Notes under the pieces: model-generated | Seen by the model: only the letters and a program-made list of their open reading frames with translations | Told to the model about the DNA's origin: nothing | Databases searched by the model: none | Translations under genes and position numbers: made by a program | NCBI RefSeq assembly: GCF_022698145.1 | Contig: NZ_JALDAX010000008.1 | Span: 62,001 to 126,000, forward strand | Reading direction: 5' to 3' | DNA length: 64,000 nt | Source of the DNA: Streptomyces spinosisporus | GTDB lineage: Bacteria > Actinomycetota > Actinomycetes > Streptomycetales > Streptomycetaceae | Shown here: in pieces, positions 34,258-43,605 of the stretch | Numbering within the stretch: position 1 is the first letter of the stretch | How the letters are laid out: each line of letters starts with the position of its first letter

Positions 34258-35415
34258 TCAGGGCGCCGGTGATGCGGCGGACGTCTCGGGCGACGCGGGC
34301 GGGCTCGTGACGGGTTCATCGGAGGGCGGCTCGGAGGGCGGCTCGGAGCTCGGAGCCGAGGAGGACGGGGCGGTCGACGTCGTCTGCGGGCAGGGGGTCG
34401 CGCCCTGGTCGGCGCCGGGCGAGGAGGCGCAGGCGGACGGGGAGGACGAGGAGGACGGTGCCGTGGGCGTGGACACGCTCACCGACGGAGAGGGCTTCGC
34501 AGGCGGATGCGTCCTGCTGTCGTGGCGCCCTGAGTCACCCCGGTGCCGGGCGATCCAGGTGCCGTGGTCGGCGTCGTAGAGGACGAACACGTCGATCGTC
34601 TCCGGTGCGGGGGTGACCGTGATCATGTTCGAGGAGCGGTACGACGGCCAGCTGTCCCCCCTGAGCCTCGGCGTGCTCGTCAGCGCCACGGGCGGGGTCA
34701 GCGGGTTGCCGCAGGTGCAGCGCACCCGCGGGATGCCGCGGCCGTCGACGAGGACGGCGGTGCCCGTCTGCAGAACCGCCTGATAGGTGGTGGCGGCGCC
34801 GTTGCGGTAGCCGTGATTGGTGATCCGGGTGTCCATGCGCAGCTGCACCGGTGTGAGGGAGCGCAGATAGGCGGGGACGCGGGAGGGGGCGACGCCTTCG
34901 ACCGAGGCGAACGCGCGGTTCTTCGCCGGGTCCGCTCCCAGGGCCTTGATCTGCTTCTCCACGTTGCAGCTGGAGACGTTGCGGCTGCCGCCGTACAGAC
35001 CGGGCGCCCCGCCGTCGACGCGCCGCACCACGTTCGCGGACGCCGAGCCGGTGGCCGGGGAGGCGGACAGGGTGGCGGGAGGGACGGAGCTGTCCTCGGC
35101 CGTCGACTCCGTGAACGGGTCGGGGCCGGTCTTGTCCGCGGCCTGTGCGAAGAGCTCGCCTCCGCGGCCCGAGCCGCCGTCGGAGCGGGACAGGACGACG
35201 GCCAGGACCACGGCGGCGACCACCGCGGCGGTGAGCGCGGCGAGGCGCGGCGCGGACTTCCACCAGGGCCTGCGGGGTGGGGGCGACGGTGTGCCTCCGC
35301 TGCTGCCCGGTGGTTGCGAGGGCGGGCCCGAGGGTGGTTCGGAGGGGCCCGAGAGCGGACCGGAGGGCGGTCCTGTGGGGCGGCCGGAGGACGGCGGTTC
35401 GACGCTCAAGAGCAC
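34258..35415 (-). CDS. DUF6777 membrane protein with Pro/Ser-rich ends
   Basis: This 385-residue protein has a Pro/Gly/Ser-rich cytoplasmic N-terminus (~1-50) and a single membrane helix (LAALTAAVVAAVVLAVVLS, ~57-76). An extracytoplasmic DUF6777-like domain follows (~80-290: PGLYGGSRNVSSCNVEKQIKALG, VRCTCGNPLTPP, TIDVFVLYDADHGTWIARH). The C-terminal ~95 residues are Ser/Pro/Thr-rich. Two Cys pairs could form disulfides. Function is unknown. The gene diverges from the streptophobe gene across a 170-bp gap with a 20-bp palindrome. Confidence 0.75.
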   Translation of the reverse strand: MLLSVEPPSSGRPTGPPSGPLSGPSEPPSGPPSQPPGSSGGTPSPPPRRPWWKSAPRLAALTAAVVAAVVLAVVLSRSDGGSGRGGELFAQAADKTGPDPFTESTAEDSSVPPATLSASPATGSASANVVRRVDGGAPGLYGGSRNVSSCNVEKQIKALGADPAKNRAFASVEGVAPSRVPAYLRSLTPVQLRMDTRITNHGYRNGAATTYQAVLQTGTAVLVDGRGIPRVRCTCGNPLTPPVALTSTPRLRGDSWPSYRSSNMITVTPAPETIDVFVLYDADHGTWIARHRGDSGRHDSRTHPPAKPSPSVSVSTPTAPSSSSSPSACASSPGADQGATPCPQTTSTAPSSSAPSSEPPSEPPSDEPVTSPPASPETSAASPAP

Positions 35416-35462
35416 TGCTCCCGGGAGGAGTGTTCCGCGGTCTGCCCCGATTCAGGCCGTTC

Positions 35463-35482
35463 TGATGAAGTCCACTTCATCA
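35463..35482. promoter_or_regulatory. 20-bp perfect palindrome in a divergent promoter gap
   Basis: TGATGAAGTCCACTTCATCA is a perfect 9-2-9 inverted repeat. It lies 48 bp upstream of the DUF6777 start and 104 bp upstream of the streptophobe start, so one regulator could act on both. No regulator gene is adjacent. Confidence 0.5.
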
Positions 35483-35585
35483 CCTGATGACCCTATTGTG
35501 TGTTCCGATCCGGTGCCGCCCGCAAGCCGACGCGGACGGCTCTCCCGGCGGGCGGAGTGCGCGGGCGCTGCTTAGCGTGACGAGG

Positions 35586-36872
35586 GTGAGCCCGCGAACC
35601 GCCTCCACCCCGGTCGTCGCCCGCCATGGCTGGGTGCAGGCCCTCCTGGCGGTACTGGCGGCCCTGGTCGCCATGTCGGTGGTGGCCGCTCTGGGACTGC
35701 TGGCGGCCGGGGCGGGGGATCTTCCCGACGGCGCGTTTCTACGGGTCGTGGTGGCGACGGTGGTCACGGCCGTCGGCGGGACGGTCGAGCTCTCCGGGAA
35801 CGCCGGCGCGCTGGCCGAGTCCGCGGCCGGGCTGACCGTGATGCCGCTGTCGGTCACGCTGGTCGGGGCGCTCGTCCTCGGCTCCGGCTTCCTGCGTCCG
35901 CTACGGCATCGAGCGGTGGCCGGGGGGCCGGAACTGGCCGGATGGGCCGCCAGGATCGCGGTGCTGTGGCTGCTCGCACTCCTCGGGCTGGCCTTCGGCG
36001 CCCGCCAGACCTTCGCCGTGTCCCTCGGCGACGGGACCCTCGGCGACCTCGGTGACGTGTTCGGCCTGTCGCCGAAGGTGGGGTTCACGACCGACGTACC
36101 GCTGACGCTGGTCTTCGGTGTGCTGTGGCCGGCCGGTGTGCTGGTGCTGGCGCTGCTGGTGTCGCGCGGGGCGCCGTTGCCGGGGCGGCTGCTGCGCTTC
36201 CAGGAGTCGGTACGGCCCGCCGCGTACGCCATGGTCGTCCTGCTGCTGGCGTTCGTCGTCCTCGGTGTCGTGATCGCCCTGATCACGGCGGCGACGCGTG
36301 GTCATGCCGCAGAGACCCTCGCGGTGATCCTGCTGGGCATGCCGAACCTGGTCTGGCTCGCGCTCACGCTCGGCCTCGGTGCCACCTGGCACGGCAGGGT
36401 GCACGGGCCCTTCGGCCTGCCGATGCCCCACGTCCTGGACGAGGTGCTGCGCACCGAGGACGTCGCCACCCTCAACCTGCACACGCTCGCCGAGCACGAC
36501 GGACGGGTGTGGTGGCTCGTGGCGGCCGACGCGGTGCTGCTGCTGGGCGCGGCCTTCCTCATGGCGGCCCGCTCCCCGGCCCGCACACCGCCCTGGCGAC
36601 ACGCCCTGCACATGGCCGCCGCCCTCGCCCTGACGATCCTCATGATCTGCCTGGTGGGCCGGATCTCCGCCCACTACGGACTCTCGCTGCTCGGCATTGG
36701 AGACCTGGGGGGCGACCTGTCCGGCGAACTGTTCCTGAAGCCGGACCTGTGGTCAGCCCTGGGGATCGCTGTTCTGTGGGGGCTGGTGACGGGCCTTCTC
36801 GGCGCACTGCCGGCGCGGGCGCTACGGCGGCGGGAGTCGGCACCCTCGACACGGGCAGGCGGACCGCACTAG
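35586..36872 (+). CDS. Streptophobe family membrane protein
   Basis: This 428-residue protein is very hydrophobic, with roughly ten membrane segments. It carries the polar stretches GGTVELSGNAGALAESAAGLTVMPLSVTLVGALVLG, MPNLVWLALTLGLGATWHGRVHGPFGLPMPHVLDEVLR and GDLSGELFLKPDLWSALGIAVLWGL seen in the actinobacterial family named streptophobe. Function is unknown. TAGCGT at 35573-35578 lies seven bases before the GTG, consistent with a leaderless message. Its stop overlaps the convergent kinase stop by 4 bp. Confidence 0.82.
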   Translation: MSPRTASTPVVARHGWVQALLAVLAALVAMSVVAALGLLAAGAGDLPDGAFLRVVVATVVTAVGGTVELSGNAGALAESAAGLTVMPLSVTLVGALVLGSGFLRPLRHRAVAGGPELAGWAARIAVLWLLALLGLAFGARQTFAVSLGDGTLGDLGDVFGLSPKVGFTTDVPLTLVFGVLWPAGVLVLALLVSRGAPLPGRLLRFQESVRPAAYAMVVLLLAFVVLGVVIALITAATRGHAAETLAVILLGMPNLVWLALTLGLGATWHGRVHGPFGLPMPHVLDEVLRTEDVATLNLHTLAEHDGRVWWLVAADAVLLLGAAFLMAARSPARTPPWRHALHMAAALALTILMICLVGRISAHYGLSLLGIGDLGGDLSGELFLKPDLWSALGIAVLWGLVTGLLGALPARALRRRESAPSTRAGGPH

Positions 36873-37855
36873 CTCCGGTCACGGAACACCGGCGCCGCCC
36901 AGCGGGGTGGTGGTTTTAGTGGGTTGTCGCCGGTCGGGGGGCGTAGGTCGACCTCTGTGGGTGGGTGCTCCAGGGGTGGGGGGACAGTGGTGGTGCGGAG
37001 GGCTGTGATGAAGGTGCGGCAGGAGGGGTGGCGATCTTCGGGGGTCTTGGCCAGGGCCTTGGCGAAGACCGCGTCCGTCTCGGGGGCCAGGTCGGGGCGG
37101 AGTTCCGTCGGTGGGGGTGGCTGGTCGTACTGGTGGGCCCACAGCAGGGCCATGTCGTCGTCGCGCCGGAAGGGCGGGCGGCCGGTCAGGCACTCGTAGA
37201 CGACGCACGCGAATCCGTAGACGTCGCAGCGCCCGTCGACGGGCCGGCCGGCGATCTGTTCCGGGGCCACGTAGTCGAGGGTGCCGACGAACTGGCCGAC
37301 GGAGGTGAAGCCGGTCAGGGAGAGCGACTTCTTGGTCAGGCCGAAGTCGGTGAGGTAGGCGTGCTCGGGGTGGTCGCTGTCGGTGCCGCGGGCGACCAGG
37401 ATGTTGCCCGGCTTCACGTCACGGTGCACCAGCCCGTGTTCATGGGCCGCGTCGAGCGCGGAGGCGATCTGCGCGGCGATCCGCAGCGTGACGGCGAAGG
37501 CGAGCGGGCCGCGCCGGTCGAGCAGATGGCGCAGATCGCGGCCCTCGACGTAGCGCATGGCGATGTAGAGGATGCCGTCCGTCTCGCCCGCCTCGAAGAC
37601 CGGCACGATGTGCGGGTGGTCGATCGCGGCGGCCGCCCGGGACTCATGGGTGAAGCGCAGCCGGAAGGTGTCGTTGCGGGCGAGTTCCGGGGCGAGCAGC
37701 TTGAGGGCGACCGTGCGCTCCAGGCGCAGGTCCCGGGCGCGGTAGACGACGGCCATGCCGCCGCGGCCGATCTCGCGCTCGATGCGGTAGCCCGCGATCT
37801 GTCTGCCGATCAGTTCGGAGGGCCGGCCCGAGAAGAGGCCGGTGTCATGGGCCAT
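36869..37855 (-). CDS. Serine/threonine protein kinase
   Basis: This 328-residue Hanks-type kinase is complete: Gly loop GRGGMAVVYRA (30-40), Lys52 in VALKLL, HRDVKPGN (144-151), DFG (170-172), APEQI and DVYGFACVVYECLTGRPPF. The C-terminus is Pro-rich and has no membrane segment, so it is cytosolic. Its start overlaps the stop of the SH3-like gene by 11 bp. With the two-FHA ABC exporter upstream, it forms an operon in which the FHA domains could bind the phospho-threonines it makes. Confidence 0.92.
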   Translation of the reverse strand: MAHDTGLFSGRPSELIGRQIAGYRIEREIGRGGMAVVYRARDLRLERTVALKLLAPELARNDTFRLRFTHESRAAAAIDHPHIVPVFEAGETDGILYIAMRYVEGRDLRHLLDRRGPLAFAVTLRIAAQIASALDAAHEHGLVHRDVKPGNILVARGTDSDHPEHAYLTDFGLTKKSLSLTGFTSVGQFVGTLDYVAPEQIAGRPVDGRCDVYGFACVVYECLTGRPPFRRDDDMALLWAHQYDQPPPPTELRPDLAPETDAVFAKALAKTPEDRHPSCRTFITALRTTTVPPPLEHPPTEVDLRPPTGDNPLKPPPRWAAPVFRDRS

Positions 37856-38390
37856 CGGGGGTCACGACCTGGGTGGGCGCGTGGCCGGGCTGCGCGGTCG
37901 CCGCGCGCGGCTCGTCGTCGGTGGCGCAGGTGCTCAGGCGTGTGCCGTCGCCGTACACCCATCGGCCCTGCTCGCCGTCGTACAGCCACATGTTCTCGCC
38001 GTCGACGACGACCCCGATGCGCAGTCCTCGCGTACGGCCGTGGAAGGACTCTCCGTCGAGCCCGCCGCGGGCGCGCTCCTCGACCGCGGCCCGGTAGCGC
38101 GCCAGGGTCTGTTCGGCGCGGGCGAGCAGGGGGCGCGGGTCGGCGGTGCGGTCCTGGGGTCCGCCGGTGGCGGGCGGGTCCTGCGGTACGGCGACCAGAT
38201 GGCGGCCGTCGACCCACGCCGACCAGCCGTTGGAGCACAGGACCTGCGCCCATTCACCGCGTCGTTCGACCAGCCGGACGGGCAGCAGCGGGTCCAGCGG
38301 GACGGTGGCGCGGGCGGGATCGGGCTCCTCCCAGGCCGGCATGCCGTGCTGGGGCACCACGTGCGTGGGCCTGAAGCCTTCGGTCGTCAT
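37845..38390 (-). CDS. Hypothetical protein with SH3-like segment
   Basis: This 181-residue soluble protein contains an SH3-like strand pattern, RLVERRGEWAQVLCSNGWSAWVDGRHLVAV (~38-68), then a helical middle and a second beta segment (IGVVVDGENMWLYDGEQGRWVYGDGTRLSTC). No signal peptide is present. It lies between the FHA-ABC exporter and the kinase in one transcript and overlaps the kinase start. It may be an adaptor or a kinase substrate; this is inference. Confidence 0.72.
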   Translation of the reverse strand: MTTEGFRPTHVVPQHGMPAWEEPDPARATVPLDPLLPVRLVERRGEWAQVLCSNGWSAWVDGRHLVAVPQDPPATGGPQDRTADPRPLLARAEQTLARYRAAVEERARGGLDGESFHGRTRGLRIGVVVDGENMWLYDGEQGRWVYGDGTRLSTCATDDEPRAATAQPGHAPTQVVTPDGP

Positions 38391-38429
38391 CGCCCGCTCC
38401 TAGTTCCGACGCCTGTTTCCGCATCACGG

Positions 38430-40778
38430 CTATTTCCGCATCACGACGGGCTCGCGCCGGCGCAGCAGCCGTGAGACCAGGAATCCGAAGAGCGCCGAGA
38501 GGACCAGCAGCATGGCGATGTCGAGCAGCCATATGCCGGCGGAGTGCTCGAACAGCGGATCTCCGGTCAGGTCGCCCGGCACGATCCGCGCCAGCCCGAC
38601 CGTGCCCGCCATCGCGCCGAGCGCCCACCGCGAGGGCACGAGCCACGACAGCTGTTCCAGTCCCGGCACGCCGTGCAGCTTCAACAGGGCGCCGCAGAAG
38701 ACGACTTGGACGATGGCCAGCAGCACCAGCAGCGGCATCGTCACCTCTTCCTTGCGCACCAGCGCGGAGACCAGCAGACCGAGCATCATCGCGGTGAACG
38801 CCAACAGGGCCACGGCGACGGTGATTTCGACAAGGGGCGGCATCAACACGCCTTCGTCGTCGGGCGCGTTGAGATCGACGCCCAGGAGGGCCACCAGGGT
38901 GAGCACCACGGCCTGCAGGACGGTGATCGTGCCCAGGACGACGACCTTCGACATCAGGTACGCCGATCTGGACAGACCCACGGCGCGCTCGCGCCGGTAG
39001 ATGGTGCGTTCCTTGACGAGTTCGCGCACGGCGTTGGCCGCGCCGGTCAGGACTCCGCCGACGCACAGGATGAGCAGCGCGTTCATCGCGGTCGCCTGAG
39101 TCAGCTTGCTGCCGGCCAGGGCCCGGGCCATCGCGCCCATCACGAACGGCAGGGCGATCATGATGGCGAGGAAGGTGCGGTCGGCGCTGAGCGCGGCGGT
39201 GTACCGGCGTATCAGCGTGCCGAGTTGGGCGCCGCGGCTGCGCGGCCGGGGCGGCGGGGTGACGACGAGTGGACCGGAGTCGGGCACGCGGGGCTGCGCC
39301 GACGCCTCGGTGACGTAGTGGCGGTGGAAGGGCGAGTATCGGAAGTCGCCCGCCCAGTCGCGGTCGCGATCCCGTTCGAAGGACTCGAAGGCCTCAGGCC
39401 AGTGCTCGAAGCCGAAGAAGGCGAGGGCGTCGTCGGGCGGGCCGTAGTAGGCGATCGTGCCGCCGGGTGCGAGCACCAGGAGCCGGTCGCACACGTCGAG
39501 GCTCAGGACGCTGTGGGTGACCACGACGACCGTGCGGCCGTCGTCGGCGAGGCCGCGCAGCATGTGCATCACCGAGCGGTCCATGCCGGGGTCCAAACCC
39601 GAGGTCGGCTCGTCGAGGAAGAGCAGCGAGGGCTTGGTCAGCAGTTCCAGGGCCACGCTGACCCGCTTGCGCTGGCCGCCGGAGAGGCTGTGCACCGGCT
39701 GGCCGGCGCGCTGTTCGAGGCCGAGTTCACGGATGACCTCGTCGACCCGGGCCCGCCGCTCGGCCTTCGCGGTGTCCTGCGGGAAGCGCAGCTCGGCGGC
39801 GTAGGACAGGGCGCTGCGGACGGTCAGCTGGGCGTGCAGGATGTCGTCCTGCGGGACCAGTCCGATGCGCTGGCGCAGCTCGGCGTAGTCGCGGTAGAGG
39901 TCCCGGCCGTCGTAGAGCACCGTGCCGTGGTCGGCGGGCCGCTGGCCGGTGAGTGCGTTCAGCAGGGTGGACTTTCCGGCGCCGCTCGGTCCGACGACCG
40001 CGAGCAGGCACTTCTCCCCCACAGGGAACGACACATGGTCGAGCAGGGTCTTGCGGCCGCGGTCGACGACCACGGTGAGGTCCTGTACGTCGAGGGAGAC
40101 CTCGCCGGTGTCGACGTACTCCTGCAGCTGGTCGCCGACGAGGCAGAACGCCGAGTGGCCGATGCCGACGATGTCGCCGGGACCCACGGGCGCGACGGTG
40201 ACGGGCGAGCCGTTGAGGAACGTGCCGTTGTGACTGCCCAGGTCGGCGATCTCGTACGTCCCGTCGGGCAGGGCGCGCAGCTCGGCGTGCCGGCGGGAGG
40301 CGAGCAGGTCGTCCACGACGAGGTCGTTGTCGGCGGCCCGCCCGATGCGGATCGTGCGGGCGGGCAGCGGCCGTACGCTCGTGGGGCGGCGGAACGTGGC
40401 GGTCAGGCCGGGCATGGACACCGCCGCGACCGCCGAGGGGCGCTCGGGGGCGGGCGCCGGGCGGCTGGTCAGGACGGCGCACGGGCCGTCGGAGGGGCTG
40501 CCGAAGTGGATGACGCTGCCGGGGCCGACGCCCCAGGCGGTGATGCGGCGGCCGTCCGCGAAGGTGCCGTTGGTGCTGTTCTCGTCCTCGAGGGTCCAGT
40601 GGTCGGAGTCGGTCCGCAGGACGGCGTGGTGCCAGGAGACCCGCTTGTCGTCGAGGACGATGTCGCTCAACGGGTCGCGTCCCACGTGGTAGTCGCGACC
40701 CGGGCTCATCACCGTGGAGCCCGCCTCGGTCTCCACGACGAGTTCGGGCGCAGTCGGCGCGACAGGCCGGTCTGCCAT
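38430..40778 (-). CDS. ABC transporter fused to two FHA domains (Rv1747-like)
   Basis: This 782-residue protein has two FHA domains (~30-95, YHVGRDPLSDIVLDDKRVSWHHAVL; ~143-200, IRIGRAADNDLVVDDLLASRRHAEL with GSHNGTFLNG). The ATPase follows with Walker A GPSGAGKST (263-271), signature LSGGQ (365-369) and Walker B LLFLDE (385-390). An ABC-2 permease with about six helices ends the chain (~540-775). The layout matches mycobacterial Rv1747, which is phosphorylated by PknF. FHA domains bind phospho-threonine, so transport is probably gated by the kinase in the same operon. Confidence 0.93.
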   Translation of the reverse strand: MADRPVAPTAPELVVETEAGSTVMSPGRDYHVGRDPLSDIVLDDKRVSWHHAVLRTDSDHWTLEDENSTNGTFADGRRITAWGVGPGSVIHFGSPSDGPCAVLTSRPAPAPERPSAVAAVSMPGLTATFRRPTSVRPLPARTIRIGRAADNDLVVDDLLASRRHAELRALPDGTYEIADLGSHNGTFLNGSPVTVAPVGPGDIVGIGHSAFCLVGDQLQEYVDTGEVSLDVQDLTVVVDRGRKTLLDHVSFPVGEKCLLAVVGPSGAGKSTLLNALTGQRPADHGTVLYDGRDLYRDYAELRQRIGLVPQDDILHAQLTVRSALSYAAELRFPQDTAKAERRARVDEVIRELGLEQRAGQPVHSLSGGQRKRVSVALELLTKPSLLFLDEPTSGLDPGMDRSVMHMLRGLADDGRTVVVVTHSVLSLDVCDRLLVLAPGGTIAYYGPPDDALAFFGFEHWPEAFESFERDRDRDWAGDFRYSPFHRHYVTEASAQPRVPDSGPLVVTPPPRPRSRGAQLGTLIRRYTAALSADRTFLAIMIALPFVMGAMARALAGSKLTQATAMNALLILCVGGVLTGAANAVRELVKERTIYRRERAVGLSRSAYLMSKVVVLGTITVLQAVVLTLVALLGVDLNAPDDEGVLMPPLVEITVAVALLAFTAMMLGLLVSALVRKEEVTMPLLVLLAIVQVVFCGALLKLHGVPGLEQLSWLVPSRWALGAMAGTVGLARIVPGDLTGDPLFEHSAGIWLLDIAMLLVLSALFGFLVSRLLRRREPVVMRK

Positions 40779-40838
40779 GTCCAGGATTCTACCGATTCGT
40801 CGACATCTGCGCCCGGCCGCGACAGGTGGCGCCGGGGC

Positions 40839-41249
40839 TCAGCCCACCGGCAGGACGAGGGCCGGGACGGTGCGCTGCATACGGAGGGCGTCGACAGACT
40901 CCGCCAGCAGTTCGTACTCGGTCGTCTCGTCGCACGTCGCGATCCGCACCAGGCGCCCGGCGGCCAACTGCTCGCCGACCAGCTCCTGTTGGGCGACATC
41001 GCCGCACCATGATCGAAGGACGGCGGGCACATCGGGGACGTCGTCGGCGACGGGGACGAGCGAGCCGGGCGGGAAGTGCTCCGCCTCCGGCTGCGGGTCG
41101 AGTCGGTCGGCGATCCAGATCGCACGGTCGCGCAGCCACCACAGGGCGAGGGCGAGGGTCGGGGCGCGGTAGGTGCCCAGTGGCACTCCGATGCGCTCGC
41201 CTCCGCAGGTGCCGTAGGCCGTTACGTGGCATAAGAACTCGTCGTGCAC
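40839..41249 (-). CDS. Small hypothetical protein
   Basis: This 136-residue protein starts MHDEFLCHVTAYGTCGGERIGVPLGTY and continues as a soluble mixed fold with a Trp-rich helix (ALALWWLRDRAIWIADRL). I do not recognise the family. The GTG at 41249 has GGGAG about nine bases upstream, which rules out the long in-frame extension. It lies just upstream of the FHA-ABC gene, 60 bp away on the same strand, and may be the first gene of that operon. Confidence 0.6.
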   Translation of the reverse strand: MHDEFLCHVTAYGTCGGERIGVPLGTYRAPTLALALWWLRDRAIWIADRLDPQPEAEHFPPGSLVPVADDVPDVPAVLRSWCGDVAQQELVGEQLAAGRLVRIATCDETTEYELLAESVDALRMQRTVPALVLPVG

Positions 41250-41595
41250 GTTTCTCTCCCCCGCTGATCGTTCGACTGTCGGCTGTCCTCGCTTTCGATG
41301 CGGCCCGGGTGCAACTCCTGCACACTCATGCGCTGTGAGTGATCGCGCCTTCGCTCCGCGTGAAGTCCCTTGACTGTTGAGTATGTTCACTACTGAAACA
41401 CTGTCACCACGACTTTCCGGCCACTCTCCTGGCATATTCACAGGGGGTGTTGGCCGAAATCCTGCAGCCACCGCCATTACCCGAGGGGTAATCGACGGCG
41501 CCGGGCGCGGCCGGGCATGGTTGCCGTACCGGGTCGCCGAAGCGCGCATCCGGGTCCTGACCAGCACCGACCACCTCGATGGAGGCTGATCCGCC
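41250..41595. other. 346-bp intergenic region with two palindromes
   Basis: The gap separates divergent genes at 41249 (minus) and 41596 (plus). It holds an inverted repeat CACTCA-N7-TGAGTG at 41323-41341 and a perfect 17-bp palindrome ATTACCC-GAG-GGGTAAT at 41476-41492. GGAGG occurs at 41581-41585, 11 bases before the ATG at 41596. I see no gene or RNA in the gap. Confidence 0.55.
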
Positions 41596-41976
41596 ATGTC
41601 TGCGAACACCGACCGTTACGAGAACGCCGTCGCCCGTTACTTCGAGGCCTGGAACGCCGGCGGGTCCGAGGAACTGACGAAGGCGGTCGCGGCCGCCTGG
41701 ACCGCGGACGGCACCTATACCGACCCGCTCGCCGACGTCACCGGGCACGAGCAGATCGCGGCCGTGATCACCGCGGCCCACGAGCAGTTCCCGGGTTTCG
41801 TCTTCCGCCCGAGCGGCGCCGTGGACGGCCACCACGACACGGCACGCTTCTCCTGGGAACTGGTCGCCGAGGACGGCTCGGCCCCCGTGGCGGGCTTCGA
41901 CGTGATCACCCTGGACGCCGACGGCCGCATCAGGAACGTACTCGGCTTTCTGGACCGGGTGCCGGCCGGGGCCTGA
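41596..41976 (+). CDS. NTF2/SnoaL-like protein
   Basis: This 126-residue protein has the cone-shaped NTF2-like sequence pattern: RYENAVARYFEAWNAGGSEELTKAVAAAWTADGTYTDPLADVTGHEQIAAVI and ARFSWELVAEDGSAPVAGFDVITLDADGRIRNVLGFLD. SnoaL-like members include cyclases and isomerases as well as proteins of unknown role. It is preceded by GGAGG and has its own promoter gap with palindromes. Confidence 0.82.
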   Translation: MSANTDRYENAVARYFEAWNAGGSEELTKAVAAAWTADGTYTDPLADVTGHEQIAAVITAAHEQFPGFVFRPSGAVDGHHDTARFSWELVAEDGSAPVAGFDVITLDADGRIRNVLGFLDRVPAGA

Positions 41977-42132
41977 GGGCCGCGAGTCCTCACGGGAGTC
42001 GCCCGCGGTGGTCGCATCAGGATCCGGTCACCGCGGGCGGCTTCCGTGAAGTCGACATGTCACCAAAGGCACTCGCCACGACGTCGCTCGGCAGGGCCCC
42101 TTCGGCAGGGCCCCTGTCGTCGATGGCTCTCC

Positions 42133-43584
42133 TCAGCGCGAGTCGGCCGGGGTCGCCGCCGGGGCAACCGCGGCACCCTTTCGCGGTATCGCTCGCTCGC
42201 CGGCGCTGCGGGTCAGGCGTATGCCGATCAGGGTGCACGCCAGACCGAGAGCGGCGGCGGCCAGCCAGGCCGCGCGGAAGTCCTGGCGCTGGGCCGGGCC
42301 GACATGCGAGCCGAGGATGGCGACCAGGACGGCGATGCCCACGGTGGCGGACATCTGACGCACGGAGTTGACCAGGGCCGATCCGGTGGCGGAGCGGTGC
42401 GCCGGCAGGGAGCTGACGCCCGCGGCCATCAGCGTGCCGATGGTCAGTCCGACGCCCACACCGCTGAGCAGCTGGCTGGGCAGCAGATCGAGCATGTAGT
42501 CGGGGGTCAGGGAGGCGAAGCAGGCCCGCCAGACCATCGCCGCGGCGAACAGCAGGCCGCCCGCGGTGATCAACGGCCCGTGACCGAGACGCTGCGCGGC
42601 GCGCGCCGTGAGCAGCGTGACGACCGGGACCAGGGCCGGCCCCGGCACCATGGCGACGCCGGTGCGCAGGGCGCTCCAGTGCCAGACCTCCTGGCACCAC
42701 AGGACGTTGGACAGCAGCATGATGGCGAAGGCCACACCGAAGACGAACGTGCCCAGGCTCGCGGTACCGAACCCCGGCAGCCGCAGCAGACGCAGCTCGA
42801 ACAAGGGGTGGCTGTGGTGCAGCGAGCGGAACGTGAAAGCGGTCGCGGTGACCAGCGTGACGGCGAACAGGGTGAGGGTTCCGGCACTCAACCACCCCCA
42901 GTCGGGCGCCTGCACAAGGGCTCCGGAGAGGGCAGCGACGGCGACGGTGACGAGCAGTGCGCCGAGCAGGTCCGGCAGACGCCCCTGCTCCCGCCGTACC
43001 GCGTGCGGCAGGACGCGGAGGCCGACCACGGCGGTGGCGATGCCGATGGGTACGTTGATCACGAACACCCAGCGCCAGTCGACCTGAACCAGCAGCCCCC
43101 CGGCCACGGGACCCGCAGCTGCCGCGAGCCCGCCGACGGCAGCCCAGTTGCGGGTGGCACGCGTGCGCCCCTCGACGGGCACGGTCGCCAGCAGGAGAGC
43201 CAGCGAGCTGGGCAGTTGGGCCGCGGCCCCTGCCGCCTGCACGGCCCGCGCCGCGACGAGCGTCCACAGGTCGGGGGCCAGGGCGCACGCGAGCGAGGCG
43301 AGGGTGAAGAGGGTCACCCCGGCCAGGAACACGGGCCGCGGTCCTATGCGGTCACCGGTACGGCCCGCGACCACCAGAAGCGCGGCCAGGGCGATGGCGT
43401 AGGCATTGAGCACCCAGGACAGGGAGTTGAGGGTCGCGCCGTGCCCGTGGGGCGGCGCGAACGCCTCGCCCATGGCGGGCAGGGCCACGTTGACGATCCA
43501 CAGATCCAGATTCGTCATGAAGACCGCGAGCAGGATCACCACCGAGGCGGTGCGCTGCTTTGAAAACCATACCGACCGTGTCAT
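42133..43584 (-). CDS. MFS transporter, DHA2 (EmrB/QacA-like)
   Basis: This 483-residue protein has about 14 hydrophobic helices. It begins with the DHA2 motif AVFMTNLDLWIVNVALPAMGEAF (D1 motif in helix 1), followed by motif A GRTGDRIGPRPVF and motif C GGLAAAAGPVAGGLLV. It probably exports small molecules by proton antiport. It diverges from the HxlR regulator at 43676 across a gap with two matching operator-like sites, which suggests regulator and exporter form a response pair. Confidence 0.88.
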   Translation of the reverse strand: MTRSVWFSKQRTASVVILLAVFMTNLDLWIVNVALPAMGEAFAPPHGHGATLNSLSWVLNAYAIALAALLVVAGRTGDRIGPRPVFLAGVTLFTLASLACALAPDLWTLVAARAVQAAGAAAQLPSSLALLLATVPVEGRTRATRNWAAVGGLAAAAGPVAGGLLVQVDWRWVFVINVPIGIATAVVGLRVLPHAVRREQGRLPDLLGALLVTVAVAALSGALVQAPDWGWLSAGTLTLFAVTLVTATAFTFRSLHHSHPLFELRLLRLPGFGTASLGTFVFGVAFAIMLLSNVLWCQEVWHWSALRTGVAMVPGPALVPVVTLLTARAAQRLGHGPLITAGGLLFAAAMVWRACFASLTPDYMLDLLPSQLLSGVGVGLTIGTLMAAGVSSLPAHRSATGSALVNSVRQMSATVGIAVLVAILGSHVGPAQRQDFRAAWLAAAALGLACTLIGIRLTRSAGERAIPRKGAAVAPAATPADSR

Positions 43585-43605
43585 GCGGACAGGGAAGCAT
43601 GGCGT

